Shown one piece after another: positions 16,590 to 24,715 of a DNA stretch of 64,000 nucleotides. The stretch spans positions 992,001 to 1,056,000 of the forward strand of contig NZ_QPKF01000001.1 in NCBI RefSeq assembly GCF_003339585.1. The letters are read 5' to 3'. The notes beneath the pieces are model-generated. The model saw only the letters and a list, made by a program, of their open reading frames with translations. It was not told the DNA's origin and did no database searches. Both the position numbers and the translations under genes were made by a program. This DNA is from Exiguobacterium sp. RIT594 (GTDB lineage: Bacteria; Bacillota; Bacilli; Exiguobacteriales; Exiguobacteriaceae). Position 1 is the first letter of the stretch; each line of letters opens with the position of its first letter.

Positions 16590-17233
16590 CCGATCGCCTC
16601 CCAGACTTGTAACTGGTTTAAGGCATCGATCAATGCCTGTTCGAGACGTTTACGTTGTTTACGTTGGGAACGGGCGACAAGTTTCGCGACATTCATCCGG
16701 GCATCTTTTTCGTGAAAGCCCATCTTCAAACCGATTTCTTCGTAAGTAGCGTCCGGATGCTGATCCATCAGCCGGTGTAATTCGATTTGCCGGTCCGTTT
16801 TGCCGAAATACGCCGGGTATAACATCTCGATATAACCGTTCAGCAGGGCGGTCGGCAAATAAGGCGGTCCGGCAAAGGAAATCCGGTTTGCGGTCTGTTT
16901 TGCCGCTTCCTGGGCCTCAAAAGCGAAAATGATGGCACTTCCGTTTGCTTCATCGGCATGAGTCGTCGATAACGTCTCATATTGACCGAATCCGATTCCG
17001 ATATAACCGTTTAACGGTTGATTCAACAGCATCAACATGAGCGGATAACTGACGGCATATTCGTTGAATACGCCAAGCAGACTGTCACCGGACTTGATTT
17101 GAAACGGTACGAGTGCTGCCGGAAATGCTCGGTTCAGCTGATCCGCCAACCGATGCAGATCGGTTAATAATTGTTCTTTACTGGAATACGCACGGGAATT
17201 TTGAATATCAAATGAAACTGCAACAGCTTGCAT
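16586..17233 (-). CDS. SatD-family protein with C-terminal helix-turn-helix
   Basis: A 215-residue SatD-family protein. The N-terminal ~120 residues form an alpha/beta fold (VAVSFDIQNSRAYSSKEQL, IKSGDSLLGVF, GIGFGQYET) that resembles a nucleotidyl-cyclase-like core in outline; this last point is inference. The C-terminus has an HTH-like segment (DATYEEIGLKMGFHEKDARMNVAKLVARSQRK), so the protein may bind DNA. The ribosome site AAGGAGG precedes ATG 17233. Upstream are three evenly spaced 20-bp operator-like repeats, which could be autoregulatory sites. Confidence 0.75.
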   Translation of the reverse strand: MQAVAVSFDIQNSRAYSSKEQLLTDLHRLADQLNRAFPAALVPFQIKSGDSLLGVFNEYAVSYPLMLMLLNQPLNGYIGIGFGQYETLSTTHADEANGSAIIFAFEAQEAAKQTANRISFAGPPYLPTALLNGYIEMLYPAYFGKTDRQIELHRLMDQHPDATYEEIGLKMGFHEKDARMNVAKLVARSQRKQRKRLEQALIDALNQLQVWEAIG

Positions 17234-17246
17234 ACAGATCCTCCTT

Positions 17247-17324
17247 GTTACCGAATATGCGGTTACTTATCGGTTGTTACCGATTAAAGGGTAACAATAG
17301 ATTTGTTACTGTATTTAGAGTAAC
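17247..17324 (-). promoter_or_regulatory. Three-unit operator array upstream of satD
   Basis: Three 20-bp units occur at 17305-17324, 17276-17295 and 17247-17266, read on the minus strand. Two are GTTAC-N10-GTAAC palindromes and the third is GTAAC-N10-GTAAC. Their centres are exactly 29 bp apart, with 9-bp linkers. They end just before the satD ribosome site. Such regular spacing indicates cooperative binding of a dimeric regulator. Confidence 0.75.
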
Positions 17325-17414
17325 AGGGAAGCGTAAAAAAACAAAGACTGATTCAAATCTTTTTTATTTTTTCTTTAAGTTAACATAACATATATTATCA
17401 ATAGTTAATAATTA

Positions 17415-17453
17415 TTGTCTCATAAGTCAGGTAAACTCAATATAGTGAGACAA
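17415..17453. repeat. Inverted repeat TTGTCTCA / TGAGACAA
   Basis: An 8-bp perfect inverted repeat (17415-17422 and 17446-17453) in the AT-rich gap between the satD promoter and the Nudix gene terminator. It could be an operator or part of a 3'-end structure. Confidence 0.4.
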
Positions 17454-17479
17454 AACAAAAAAACACGGGATTAACCGTG
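17454..17479 (-). terminator. Rho-independent terminator overlapping the Nudix stop codon
   Basis: On the minus strand ACACGG pairs with CCGTGT; the gene's TAA lies in the loop, and a T-rich run follows (complement of AAACAAAAAAA). Confidence 0.75.
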
Positions 17480-17941
17480 TTTCCGACAATCGTAATGATG
17501 TGTCCGTTCCAAGCGGCTCATCAAACGATCCAAGAAAATATGATGCCGGCGTTCGAGCTGCGTGATTCGTTCAAGCGGTAACCAGGCGAAATGGAAAAAA
17601 TCACCGCAATCTTGACCGTCACCAGCAACACAATGCGTCCATCTGTTTTCCTGACATTCGATATGAGCATGATAGAAATACGTGTAATGCACCCGCATGC
17701 GTTCCGGATAACGCATTTCTTCTTCACCTACGTACTGGACGGTCGCGAGCGATAAACCACTTTCCTCGAGCGTTTCCCGAACTGCCGCTTCCTTGGCGAT
17801 TTCGGCATCTTCGATTGTCCCGGCAGGAATTTGCCAATCACTGTCTGGAGCGGATTGCGGATGAAAAACAAGTAGTTCCCATCCCTCTGGTTGCTCCCGT
17901 GTGATATAGATTGCTACTTTTTCGCGTCTTCTGAATTTCAT
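17471..17941 (-). CDS. Nudix hydrolase
   Basis: A ~156-residue Nudix hydrolase. The Nudix box is complete: GTIEDAEIAKEAAVRETLEE followed by SGL (GX5EX7REUXEEXGU), with the catalytic Glu pair retained. The beginning (KFRRREKVAIYITREQPEGWELLVFHP) and the DWQIPAGTIE strand are typical of the family. The start is set at ATG 17941, 8 bases after GGAGAGG; an ATG at 17947 is too close to it and one at 17974 lies before it. It hydrolyses nucleoside diphosphates linked to another moiety; the substrate is unknown. A long, structured leader from a strong sigma-A promoter precedes it. Confidence 0.85.
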   Translation of the reverse strand: MKFRRREKVAIYITREQPEGWELLVFHPQSAPDSDWQIPAGTIEDAEIAKEAAVRETLEESGLSLATVQYVGEEEMRYPERMRVHYTYFYHAHIECQENRWTHCVAGDGQDCGDFFHFAWLPLERITQLERRHHIFLDRLMSRLERTHHYDCRKHG

Positions 17942-17959
17942 CGTCATCACCTCTCCAGT

Positions 17960-18116
17960 TGGCAGATGGCACAAAAGCAGCCGAGGAACATGTCCGTAGC
18001 TGCTTGATGAAACGAATCCTATAAGCTAAAGCTCCGAACTGCCCGCTCCACATACTTCGTGGTAATCTTGCCTGACCATTTTCTTTTATTGTAGCGGTTA
18101 TTGGCGGTCGTTTCAA
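17960..18116 (-). promoter_or_regulatory. Strong sigma-A promoter and ~140-nt structured leader of the Nudix gene
   Basis: On the minus strand TTGAAA (18116-18111), a 17-base spacer and TACAAT (18093-18088) form a near-consensus promoter. The predicted transcript starts near 18081, so the untranslated leader is ~140 nt. Near its end AGCAGC and GCTGCT (in 17972-18005) form a hairpin followed by TTTTG, resembling an attenuator or terminator. I could not match it to a known riboswitch class. Confidence 0.55.
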
Positions 18117-18229
18117 TTTGTAAACGGGTGATTTGCCGATAATTCGAAGAAAAGTCTGATAAAGCGGTCAAAACAGGCGCCAGAAAGCTAGAAACGAACG
18201 GGAAAGAGCGACTTTACGCCATATTTCAT

Positions 18230-18263
18230 AAAAAAAGACACCCCTCTATCAAAATGAGGGGCA
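18230..18263 (-). terminator. Rho-independent terminator after parC
   Basis: On the minus strand a CCCCTC/GAGGGG stem (18256-18261 with 18241-18246) is followed by a T run (complement of 18230-18236). Confidence 0.85.
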
Positions 18264-18271
18264 TCTGACCA

Positions 18272-20677
18272 TCAAACGGTATACCAATCGAGAAGCGGAC
18301 CGAATTTTTCTTCATCATAGGCAAACGAACCGTTTGATAACCGGTCGAGGAAGGACAACGATTGGACTTGAATCGTCTTTTCCTGCTCTTTTCCGATCAA
18401 AATCAGTTCTTTTGCTTGTGTGACGTCGATTAATGCCGCGACCTGATGCGGTTTTGATTTTAAATCACGTAACAGTTGTGTACCACGCAAGGCACGGTTC
18501 GAGACCTGGAACTGATCCGCCAGGCGCATCTTCTTCAAGGCACCACGTTGCGTCAACAGGACGATATTGGGTGCTTGTTTGAAGCCGATCGCTCCGGCGA
18601 CGACATCCTGGTCACGCAGATTGATCGCTTTCACACCAGCTGCCCGGACACCGACGACCGGGACATCGTCTTCCGTGAACCAGAGACCAAATCCATGCTG
18701 GGTCGTTAAGAACAATTGCTCTTGTCCGGTAGAAACCTTGGCATACAGGACTTCGTCATCCGCTCGTAAACGGACACCCTGAAGCGGTTTTGACTTCCGC
18801 TGGGCATTGTAGTCGCTCAATTTCGAGCGCTTGACCATCCCTTGGCGGGTCACGAACAGACAGTGTGAGGTCTCGTCAAACGTCCGGACGAGGTCAACCG
18901 ATAAAATCCGGTCGCCGGAATCAAGCGGCACGAGATTGGCGACGTGTTGTCCGCCGTCTTTCCACTTCGTATCCGGCAACTGATGGACCGGAATCAGGAG
19001 ATAATTTCCCTGAACGGTCCAGACGATGACATGATCCGTTGTCATCGCTTGTCCTTGATACAGGAGACGGTCCTGCTCTTTCATCTCCGGCAAATCGTTG
19101 GTCGCTCCGAAAGAACGCATCGAAGAGCGCTTGATATAGCCGTTTTTCGAGACGAAGACCATTGTTTCCTCGACCGCGATCATGACTTCCGTCTTCAGTT
19201 TCAATTCTTCGACTTCCGCTTCAACCGTCGAACGCCGGTTATCCGCAACCTGCTCTTTTAAGACCGTCAATTCCTTGATGATCAATCGGTTCCGCGTTTT
19301 TTCGTCGTTTAGAATCTTCTCAAGACGGGTGATTTCTTTTTCGAGTTTTGCCGCTTCGTCCTGTAATTCGACGATATCGGTGTTCGTTAACCGGTACAAC
19401 TGAAGCATGACGACCGCTTCTGCCTGGCGGTCCGTGAAACTGAACCGTTCAACCAGCTTGTCTTTCGCTTCCGATTTGTTGGATGCGGAACGAATCAACG
19501 CAAGTGTCTCGTCGAGGACTGAAATCGCCGTCATCAAGGCAGAAACGACCTCTTGGCGGCGTTTCGCCTGCTCGAGATCAAACGACGTCCGGCGGATGAC
19601 AACATCCTTGACGTGGCTGAGGTAAGCATCAAGCAGGGCAAGAACGCCCATCTGACGCGGTGTCCGCTCGTGAATCGCGACCATGTTGTAGTTATAGGCG
19701 ACTTGCAGATCGGTCTGCTTCAAGTAGAAGTGAAGCACCCCTTCTGCGTCCGCTTCTTTTTTCAGCTCGATGACGACACGAAGACCGTCGCGGTCCGTCT
19801 CGTCGCGGACTTCCGCTACCCCTTCGACTTTACGGTCCAGGCGGAGTTCTTCCATCCGTTTGACGAGGTTGGCCTTATTGACTTCATACGGGAGTTCCGT
19901 AATCAGGATTTGTTGGCGCCCGCCGCGTAACGTCTCAATCGTTGCCCGAGAGCGGATGATGACTTTGCCACGTCCGGTTTCGAACGCTTTTTTGATCCCG
20001 TCAAGCCCTTGGACGACTCCGCCGGTCGGGAAATCGGGGCCTTGCATGTGGGTCAATAAATCATCGACGGTATGAACCGTTCCGGAAATTCGGCCGATCG
20101 CGGCATCAAGGACTTCACCGGCATGGTGCGGCGGGATTTCCGTCGCATAACCTGCTGAAATTCCAGTCGATCCGTTCATTAACAGATTCGGTAAGAGAGA
20201 CGGAAGAACAAGCGGTTCTTCGGTCGTATCATCAAAGTTCAATGTATAATCGACGGTCTGCTTGTTAATCCCGTCTAAAATCAGACTCGATACTTTCGAC
20301 AAACGGGCTTCCGTATACCGCATTGCTGCTGCACTGTCGCCGTCAATCGAACCGTTATTCCCTTGCATGTCGATTAATGGATAACGCAGTTTCCACTCCT
20401 GGCTCAAGCGGACCATCGCTTCATAGACCGATGAATCGCCGTGCGGGTGATAGTTACCGATGACGACGCCTACCGTTTTCGCAGATTTCCGGTAAGCGCG
20501 GTCGAACAGGTTGCCTTCCGTATGCATCGCGTACAAGATCCGGCGTTGAACCGGCTTCAAGCCATCACGTGCGTCCGGCAAGGCCCGGTCCTGGATAATA
20601 TATTTCGAGTAACGTCCGAACCGGTCCCCGACGACTTGCTCGAGGGACAGGTTCAAAATGTTTTGCAGGTTAGACAT
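18272..20677 (-). CDS. parC: DNA topoisomerase IV subunit A
   Basis: An 801-residue ParC/GyrA-type subunit. The active-site Tyr121 is in [11 protein letters not shown]. The quinolone-resistance region reads [17 protein letters not shown], with Ser82 and Glu86 at the positions equivalent to S. aureus GrlA Ser80 and Glu84, the susceptible wild-type residues. A coiled-coil segment ([21 protein letters not shown], ~435-460) is followed by the C-terminal beta-pinwheel. Upstream parE, without a GyrB gene nearby, and typical Firmicute length identify it as topoisomerase IV, which decatenates daughter chromosomes. It follows parE by 1 base. Confidence 0.97.
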   Translation of the reverse strand: MSNLQNILNLSLEQVVGDRFGRYSKYIIQDRALPDARDGLKPVQRRILYAMHTEGNLFDRAYRKSAKTVGVVIGNYHPHGDSSVYEAMVRLSQEWKLRYPLIDMQGNNGSIDGDSAAAMRYTEARLSKVSSLILDGINKQTVDYTLNFDDTTEEPLVLPSLLPNLLMNGSTGISAGYATEIPPHHAGEVLDAAIGRISGTVHTVDDLLTHMQGPDFPTGGVVQGLDGIKKAFETGRGKVIIRSRATIETLRGGRQQILITELPYEVNKANLVKRMEELRLDRKVEGVAEVRDETDRDGLRVVIELKKEADAEGVLHFYLKQTDLQVAYNYNMVAIHERTPRQMGVLALLDAYLSHVKDVVIRRTSFDLEQAKRRQEVVSALMTAISVLDETLALIRSASNKSEAKDKLVERFSFTDRQAEAVVMLQLYRLTNTDIVELQDEAAKLEKEITRLEKILNDEKTRNRLIIKELTVLKEQVADNRRSTVEAEVEELKLKTEVMIAVEETMVFVSKNGYIKRSSMRSFGATNDLPEMKEQDRLLYQGQAMTTDHVIVWTVQGNYLLIPVHQLPDTKWKDGGQHVANLVPLDSGDRILSVDLVRTFDETSHCLFVTRQGMVKRSKLSDYNAQRKSKPLQGVRLRADDEVLYAKVSTGQEQLFLTTQHGFGLWFTEDDVPVVGVRAAGVKAINLRDQDVVAGAIGFKQAPNIVLLTQRGALKKMRLADQFQVSNRALRGTQLLRDLKSKPHQVAALIDVTQAKELILIGKEQEKTIQVQSLSFLDRLSNGSFAYDEEKFGPLLDWYTV

Positions 20678-20678
20678 A

Positions 20679-22640
20679 TCAGTTCACACTCTCTTTCGTC
20701 ACATGTTCATTTTCAATGATCGAGAGGTCTTCCGTCAGTCCGAACGCTACATTGTCTTCAATCCAGCTCCGGCGGTGTCCGACATTGTCGCCCATCAGCA
20801 CGGAAACTCGTTTCTCAGCGACAGCTGCATCATCGATCGTGACACGAATCAACGTCCGTGTATCGGGATCCATCGTCGTTTCCCATAATTGCGGGGCATT
20901 CATTTCACCAAGCCCTTTATACCGCTGAATCATATAGCCTTTACCGAACTTTTTCGTTGTTTTCGCCAGGGTTTCTTCATCCCAGACGTACTCGAACTTC
21001 TCGGATTTGCCCTTCCCTTTCGAGACACGGTAGAGCGGCGGCAAGGCGACGAAAACTTTTCCGGCATCAATCAACGGACGCATGTAACGGAAGAAGAACG
21101 TCAATAACAAGACTTGGATATGCGCCCCGTCCGTATCGGCATCCGTCATGATGATGACTTTGTCGAAGTTGCAATCGGACAGGTCAAAATCTGCTCCGAC
21201 GCCACTCCCGATCGCATGGATGATCATATTGATTTCTTCGTTTTTCATGATGTCGGCAAGTTTGGCTTTTTCCGTGTTCAGGACTTTCCCGCGTAACGGT
21301 AAAATCGCCTGGAACGTCCGGTTCCGGCCTTGTTTGGCTGAACCGCCGGCAGAATCTCCCTCGACGAGGAACAATTCATTTTTCTCAGCATTTTTCGACG
21401 CGGCAGGAGTCAGTTTCCCGTTTAAGATGCTTGAACGTTTCTTTTTCTTGCCATTGCGGGCTTCTTCGCGGGCTTTCCGCGCTGCTTCGCGGGCTTGAGC
21501 GGCGCGGATCGCTTTTTTGATCAGGAGGGTCGCCGTTTGCGGGTTTTCCTCGAGATACGTCGATAAGCGGCGTGTGATGACGGCGTCACAGCTCGTCCGG
21601 GCTTCCGGTGAACCGAGTTTTGATTTCGTTTGTCCTTCGAATTGCAGGAATTCTTCCGGAATCCGGATCGAGACGATCATCGTCAGTCCTTCACGGATAT
21701 CATTACCATCGAGGTTTTTATCTTTTTCCTTAAGCAGCGTGTTTTTGCGGGCATACTCGTTCATCACCCGTGTCATCGCTGTTTTGGCACCGACTTCGTG
21801 GGTTCCGCCGTCGCGTGTCCGGACGTTGTTGACGAACGACAGGACGTTTTCCGAATAGGCATCCGTGAACTGGAAGGCGATATCGACTTCGATCTCATTT
21901 TCCGTTCCTTCAAAGGCGACTGTCGGATGTAACGTATCTTTGTCGTCATTTAAATAGCCGACGAATTCGCTGACGCCGTCTTCGTATTGGAACGTGTCCG
22001 CTTTGTCCGACCGTTCATCGGTCAGGGTGATTTTCAGACCTTTCAGCAGGAAGGCTGATTCACGCAGGCGTTCCGCCAACGTATCGTAATTGTATGTCAA
22101 AGTGCTGAAGATTGTTCCGTCCGGCTTGAAATAGACGCTTGTTCCTTTTTGGCGCGTCGTTCCCGTTTCAAGCAAGGTCGTTTTCGGAATTCCCCCGTCT
22201 TCGAACGTTTGCTCAAACTGTTTCCCGTCGCGGTAAATCGTGACTTTTAACTGTGTCGACAGCGCGTTGACAACAGATGCCCCGACACCGTGCAGTCCGC
22301 CCGATGTTTTATAACCGCCTTGACCAAATTTACCGCCGGCATGAAGCACCGTGAAGATGACTTCCGCCGTCGGTTTTCCGGAAGCATGCATTCCGGTCGG
22401 CATACCGCGCCCGTGGTCACGGACCGTGATTGCATTATCTTTATGGATGATGACATCGATCTGTTCCCCGAATCCGGCCAGCGCCTCATCAATCGCGTTA
22501 TCAACGATTTCATACACCAAATGGTGGAGTCCGCGATGATCGGTCGAACCGATATACATACCCGGGCGTTTCCGGACTGCTTCGAGTCCTTCTAATACCT
22601 GTATGGCATCATCATTATAATTGTTTAAATCTGTCGCCAT
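20679..22640 (-). CDS. parE: DNA topoisomerase IV subunit B
   Basis: A 653-residue type II topoisomerase ATPase subunit. The GHKL ATPase shows [21 protein letters not shown] and [15 protein letters not shown]. The TOPRIM domain shows [18 protein letters not shown] and [13 protein letters not shown]. The [15 protein letters not shown] segment before the TOPRIM is typical of ParE. The start is taken at ATG 22640 (GAGG 8 bases upstream), with GTG 22649 as an alternative. The order CoA-binding gene, parE, parC equals yneT-parE-parC of B. subtilis. Its own promoter is at 22712-22740. Confidence 0.95.
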   Translation of the reverse strand: MATDLNNYNDDAIQVLEGLEAVRKRPGMYIGSTDHRGLHHLVYEIVDNAIDEALAGFGEQIDVIIHKDNAITVRDHGRGMPTGMHASGKPTAEVIFTVLHAGGKFGQGGYKTSGGLHGVGASVVNALSTQLKVTIYRDGKQFEQTFEDGGIPKTTLLETGTTRQKGTSVYFKPDGTIFSTLTYNYDTLAERLRESAFLLKGLKITLTDERSDKADTFQYEDGVSEFVGYLNDDKDTLHPTVAFEGTENEIEVDIAFQFTDAYSENVLSFVNNVRTRDGGTHEVGAKTAMTRVMNEYARKNTLLKEKDKNLDGNDIREGLTMIVSIRIPEEFLQFEGQTKSKLGSPEARTSCDAVITRRLSTYLEENPQTATLLIKKAIRAAQAREAARKAREEARNGKKKKRSSILNGKLTPAASKNAEKNELFLVEGDSAGGSAKQGRNRTFQAILPLRGKVLNTEKAKLADIMKNEEINMIIHAIGSGVGADFDLSDCNFDKVIIMTDADTDGAHIQVLLLTFFFRYMRPLIDAGKVFVALPPLYRVSKGKGKSEKFEYVWDEETLAKTTKKFGKGYMIQRYKGLGEMNAPQLWETTMDPDTRTLIRVTIDDAAVAEKRVSVLMGDNVGHRRSWIEDNVAFGLTEDLSIIENEHVTKESVN

Positions 22641-22711
22641 GTTTTTCACCTCAAATAGAAAAACGTCGAATATTCCAAACGTTCGTTCGTTTTTCTAGTA
22701 GTCTGTATCTA

Positions 22712-22740
22712 ATTGTAGGCATCTTCTTGCTATCTGACAA
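22712..22740 (-). promoter_or_regulatory. Sigma-A promoter of parE-parC
   Basis: On the minus strand TTGTCA (22740-22735), a 17-base spacer and TACAAT (22717-22712). It lies just after the yneT terminator, so parE-parC is transcribed separately. Confidence 0.7.
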
Positions 22741-22758
22741 GGATAATCTAAAAAACAA

Positions 22759-22793
22759 ATAAAAAAGACACCGGCGTTCAACGCTTGGTGTCT
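22759..22793 (-). terminator. Rho-independent terminator of the CoA-binding gene
   Basis: On the minus strand AGACACC (22793-22787) pairs with GGTGTCT (22772-22766), with an inner GCGTT/AACGC stem, followed by TTTTTT. Confidence 0.85.
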
Positions 22794-22806
22794 GGTCAAA
22801 TCCTGT

Positions 22807-23208
22807 TCATAGATACTGATGTTCAATTTTAATACACCGGTTTTCGATGTACGGAATGCCGGCGCCGAGGGCTAAACTTTCTGCTTCGACACTCGATAAT
22901 CCGAGTTGATTCCAAATCATGCCGACGTCACCGTGAGCGACGGCATCCTTCGCAGCGTCCGCCAAAAACTCCGAGCGACGGAAAACATCGACGATATCGA
23001 TACGGCCCGGGATGCTGGCGACACTCGGATACACTTTCTGGCCGTTCCATTCATTTAAGGTTGGATTGACCGGAATGACTTCGTACCCGTGTTGGACGAG
23101 ATAATCGGCAATCCAGTTCGCCGTTTTTCCGGAATCGCTCGATACCCCGACGACGGCGATCCGTTTCGCTTCTTTTAACAGCTGACGTGCTTGTTGATCT
23201 GAAATCAT
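22807..23208 (-). CDS. yneT: CoA-binding domain protein (YneT/YccU-like)
   Basis: A 133-residue Rossmann-fold protein of the CoA_binding_2 family: RIAVVGVSSDSGKTANWIADYLVQHGYEVIPVNP at the N-terminus, VDIVDVFRRSEFLADAAKDAV in the middle and MIWNQLGLSSVEAESLALGAGIPYIENRCIKIEHQ at the end. The last segment is highly typical. Function is unproven; CoA binding is inferred from the fold. In B. subtilis yneT also lies directly upstream of parE. Confidence 0.85.
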   Translation of the reverse strand: MISDQQARQLLKEAKRIAVVGVSSDSGKTANWIADYLVQHGYEVIPVNPTLNEWNGQKVYPSVASIPGRIDIVDVFRRSEFLADAAKDAVAHGDVGMIWNQLGLSSVEAESLALGAGIPYIENRCIKIEHQYL

Positions 23209-23335
23209 ATTATTTCCCCCTTATGTTAAATACAAGATAGTCTTAATCTATATACCCGATTCAATTTGGATTAAGCCTTTCAACTGGAGGAAGGAACGCG
23301 TCCAAAGTGTAAAAATCAAAAACGGTCTGTACGAA

Positions 23336-23385
23336 AACGAGACGACCAACTACCCGTCGGATGGAATTTCGATGCAACTGAGAGC
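23336..23385. repeat. Direct repeat copy 1 flanking the dif-like site
   Basis: This ~50-bp block recurs 145 bp downstream without gaps. Shared cores are TACCCGTC (23351-23358) and TTTCGATGCAACTGAG (23367-23382), plus AACGAG and CGA at the left end. Its centre is about 75 bp left of the centre of the dif-like site. Confidence 0.8.
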
Positions 23386-23420
23386 GAAATGATTTTTTTG
23401 CGGAAAATAATCGTTTTAAA

Positions 23421-23448
23421 AGTTTACATAATACTATTATTGTATTTT
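23421..23448 (-). other. dif: Candidate chromosomal dif site
   Basis: Read on the minus strand, 23431-23421 is TTATGTAAACT, identical to the 11-bp XerD-side arm of the B. subtilis dif site. It is preceded by a 6-bp spacer (ATAGTA) and an AT-rich 11-bp second arm, AAAATACAATA. The second arm is a poor match to ACTTCCTAGAA, so only half of the site is strongly supported. Context is good: it is in a gene-free gap between yneT-parE-parC and a Xer-type recombinase gene. Confidence 0.5.
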
Positions 23449-23480
23449 ATTGCAGTTATAACGATGAAAAGCTGATTTGC

Positions 23481-23530
23481 AACGAGTCGAATGATTACCC
23501 GTCTGCACAGTTTTCGATGCAACTGAGCGC
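23481..23530. repeat. Direct repeat copy 2 flanking the dif-like site
   Basis: Second copy of the block at 23336-23385, offset by exactly 145 bp, with TACCCGTC at 23496-23503 and TTTCGATGCAACTGAG at 23512-23527. Its centre is about 70 bp right of the dif-like site centre. Confidence 0.8.
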
Positions 23531-23551
23531 TCTCTGTCTGACAATTTAACG

Positions 23552-23577
23552 TTGCGTGAAATAACTATTTCACGCAA
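23552..23577. promoter_or_regulatory. Perfect palindrome upstream of the Xer gene
   Basis: TTGCGTGAAAT (23552-23562) and ATTTCACGCAA (23567-23577) are perfect 11-bp inverted arms around AACT. No T run follows, so it looks like an operator or recombination-protein site more than a terminator. Confidence 0.65.
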
Positions 23578-23591
23578 ACTAGTGTACCAAC

Positions 23592-23610
23592 TACCAACGT
23601 TTGGTATACT
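23592..23610 (+). promoter_or_regulatory. Extended -10 promoter of the Xer gene with overlapping inverted repeat
   Basis: TACCAA-CGT-TTGGTA (23592-23606) overlaps an extended -10, TGG-TATACT (TATACT 23605-23610). The -35 region is poor, as is usual for extended -10 promoters. The inverted repeat could be a repressor site. Confidence 0.55.
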
Positions 23611-23630
23611 CATGACAGAGAGGGGATAGA

Positions 23631-24674
23631 ATGATGAGTTTATTTAAAAACCTGGGAAAAACCGTGAAAACGGCCCCCCTTCCCGCCCATACGATCGATC
23701 TTCCGGGATATGTCCGGATGCCGGATTTTATCCGGTCTTACATCGATCATCTGGCGTCGAAAAATTTCTCGAAGGCGACGATGCGGCGGTATGTGTATGA
23801 TTTTGATTCATTTTTCCAGTTTGTCGCGGAAGCGTCGGGGGAAGCGATTGAAGCGCGCGATATCACGCAGGAAGCGTTTCTTGAAATTGATGGGTCCGGG
23901 ATTGCCGCTTATGCGGAATACTTAGCCTTAACAAAGCAAAATGCCCCGAGTGTCATCAACCGGAAACTGTCGGCACTGCAGTCCTTGTTCCGGCATTTGA
24001 TCGATATCGGGGTCCTGTCGGAAAATCCGGTCGCAAAAATCAATCGTCCGAAACAGGCGAAACGAGATCCAGTCTACTTAACAAAACGGGAATGGGATGA
24101 GTTGATCCAACTGTTGCCGTCAAATATCGAGATGAATGCCCGGGAAGCGGCCCATTATGAACGGGATCGTGTCCGGGATATCACGTTGTTCCAGGTGCTC
24201 GGTTACAGCGGCATGCGGCTCAGTGAAATGACGCAATTGACCTGGAGTGCCATTGATTTTCACGAAGGAACGATTCGGGTCATCGGAAAAGGTAACAAGG
24301 AACGGGTCATTCCGCTTGCGAAGCCGGTCCGGGTCGCCTTGCGGAAATACGCCGCACACTATAGTCTGACTATGCGGGGACCAGAGCCGATTTTTCAAAA
24401 GCAAGGCAAAGCGCTCAGTCCCCGGGCTGTTCAACATATCTTAAAACGCCACGTTGACCGGTTGCGCCCCGTGCTGCCGTTTTTGGAACGGAAACAGATC
24501 ACACCCCATAAATTACGGCACACGTTTGCGACGCGCCTGGCGACAGGCGGGGTCGATGTTCTGACGATTCAACAATTACTCGGTCACGAATCGGTCGCGA
24601 CGACGCAGGTTTATGCCCACATTGGTGATCAGGAGAAAAAACGGGCAATCGAATTATTTGATAGTGAACGATAA
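23631..24674 (+). CDS. Xer-type tyrosine recombinase (XerS/XerC-like)
   Basis: A 347-residue tyrosine recombinase. Residues ~30-130 form the SAM-like core-binding domain (IRSYIDHLASKNFSKATMRRY) and 145-340 the catalytic domain. The full catalytic set is present: Arg196 (GYSGMRLSE), Lys220 (IGKGNKERVIPL), His293 and Arg296 (PHKLRHTFATRL), His319 (LLGHES) and nucleophile Tyr328 (TTQVYAHI). At ~347 residues, with an N-terminal extension of ~30 residues, it is longer than XerC/XerD and closer to XerS. It is not next to phage or transposon genes. A dif-like site and paired repeats lie 180-300 bp upstream, suggesting a housekeeping chromosome-resolution role. Confidence 0.85.
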   Translation: MMSLFKNLGKTVKTAPLPAHTIDLPGYVRMPDFIRSYIDHLASKNFSKATMRRYVYDFDSFFQFVAEASGEAIEARDITQEAFLEIDGSGIAAYAEYLALTKQNAPSVINRKLSALQSLFRHLIDIGVLSENPVAKINRPKQAKRDPVYLTKREWDELIQLLPSNIEMNAREAAHYERDRVRDITLFQVLGYSGMRLSEMTQLTWSAIDFHEGTIRVIGKGNKERVIPLAKPVRVALRKYAAHYSLTMRGPEPIFQKQGKALSPRAVQHILKRHVDRLRPVLPFLERKQITPHKLRHTFATRLATGGVDVLTIQQLLGHESVATTQVYAHIGDQEKKRAIELFDSER

Positions 24675-24715
24675 TTGTATTATGTCACCTAAGTAGCACG
24701 GAAAGGAGAACTTGG

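Noticed and set aside
17838-18116. Open frame on the minus strand overlapping the Nudix leader
   Set aside because: No ribosome site, odd composition, and it overlaps the promoter and the start of the Nudix gene.
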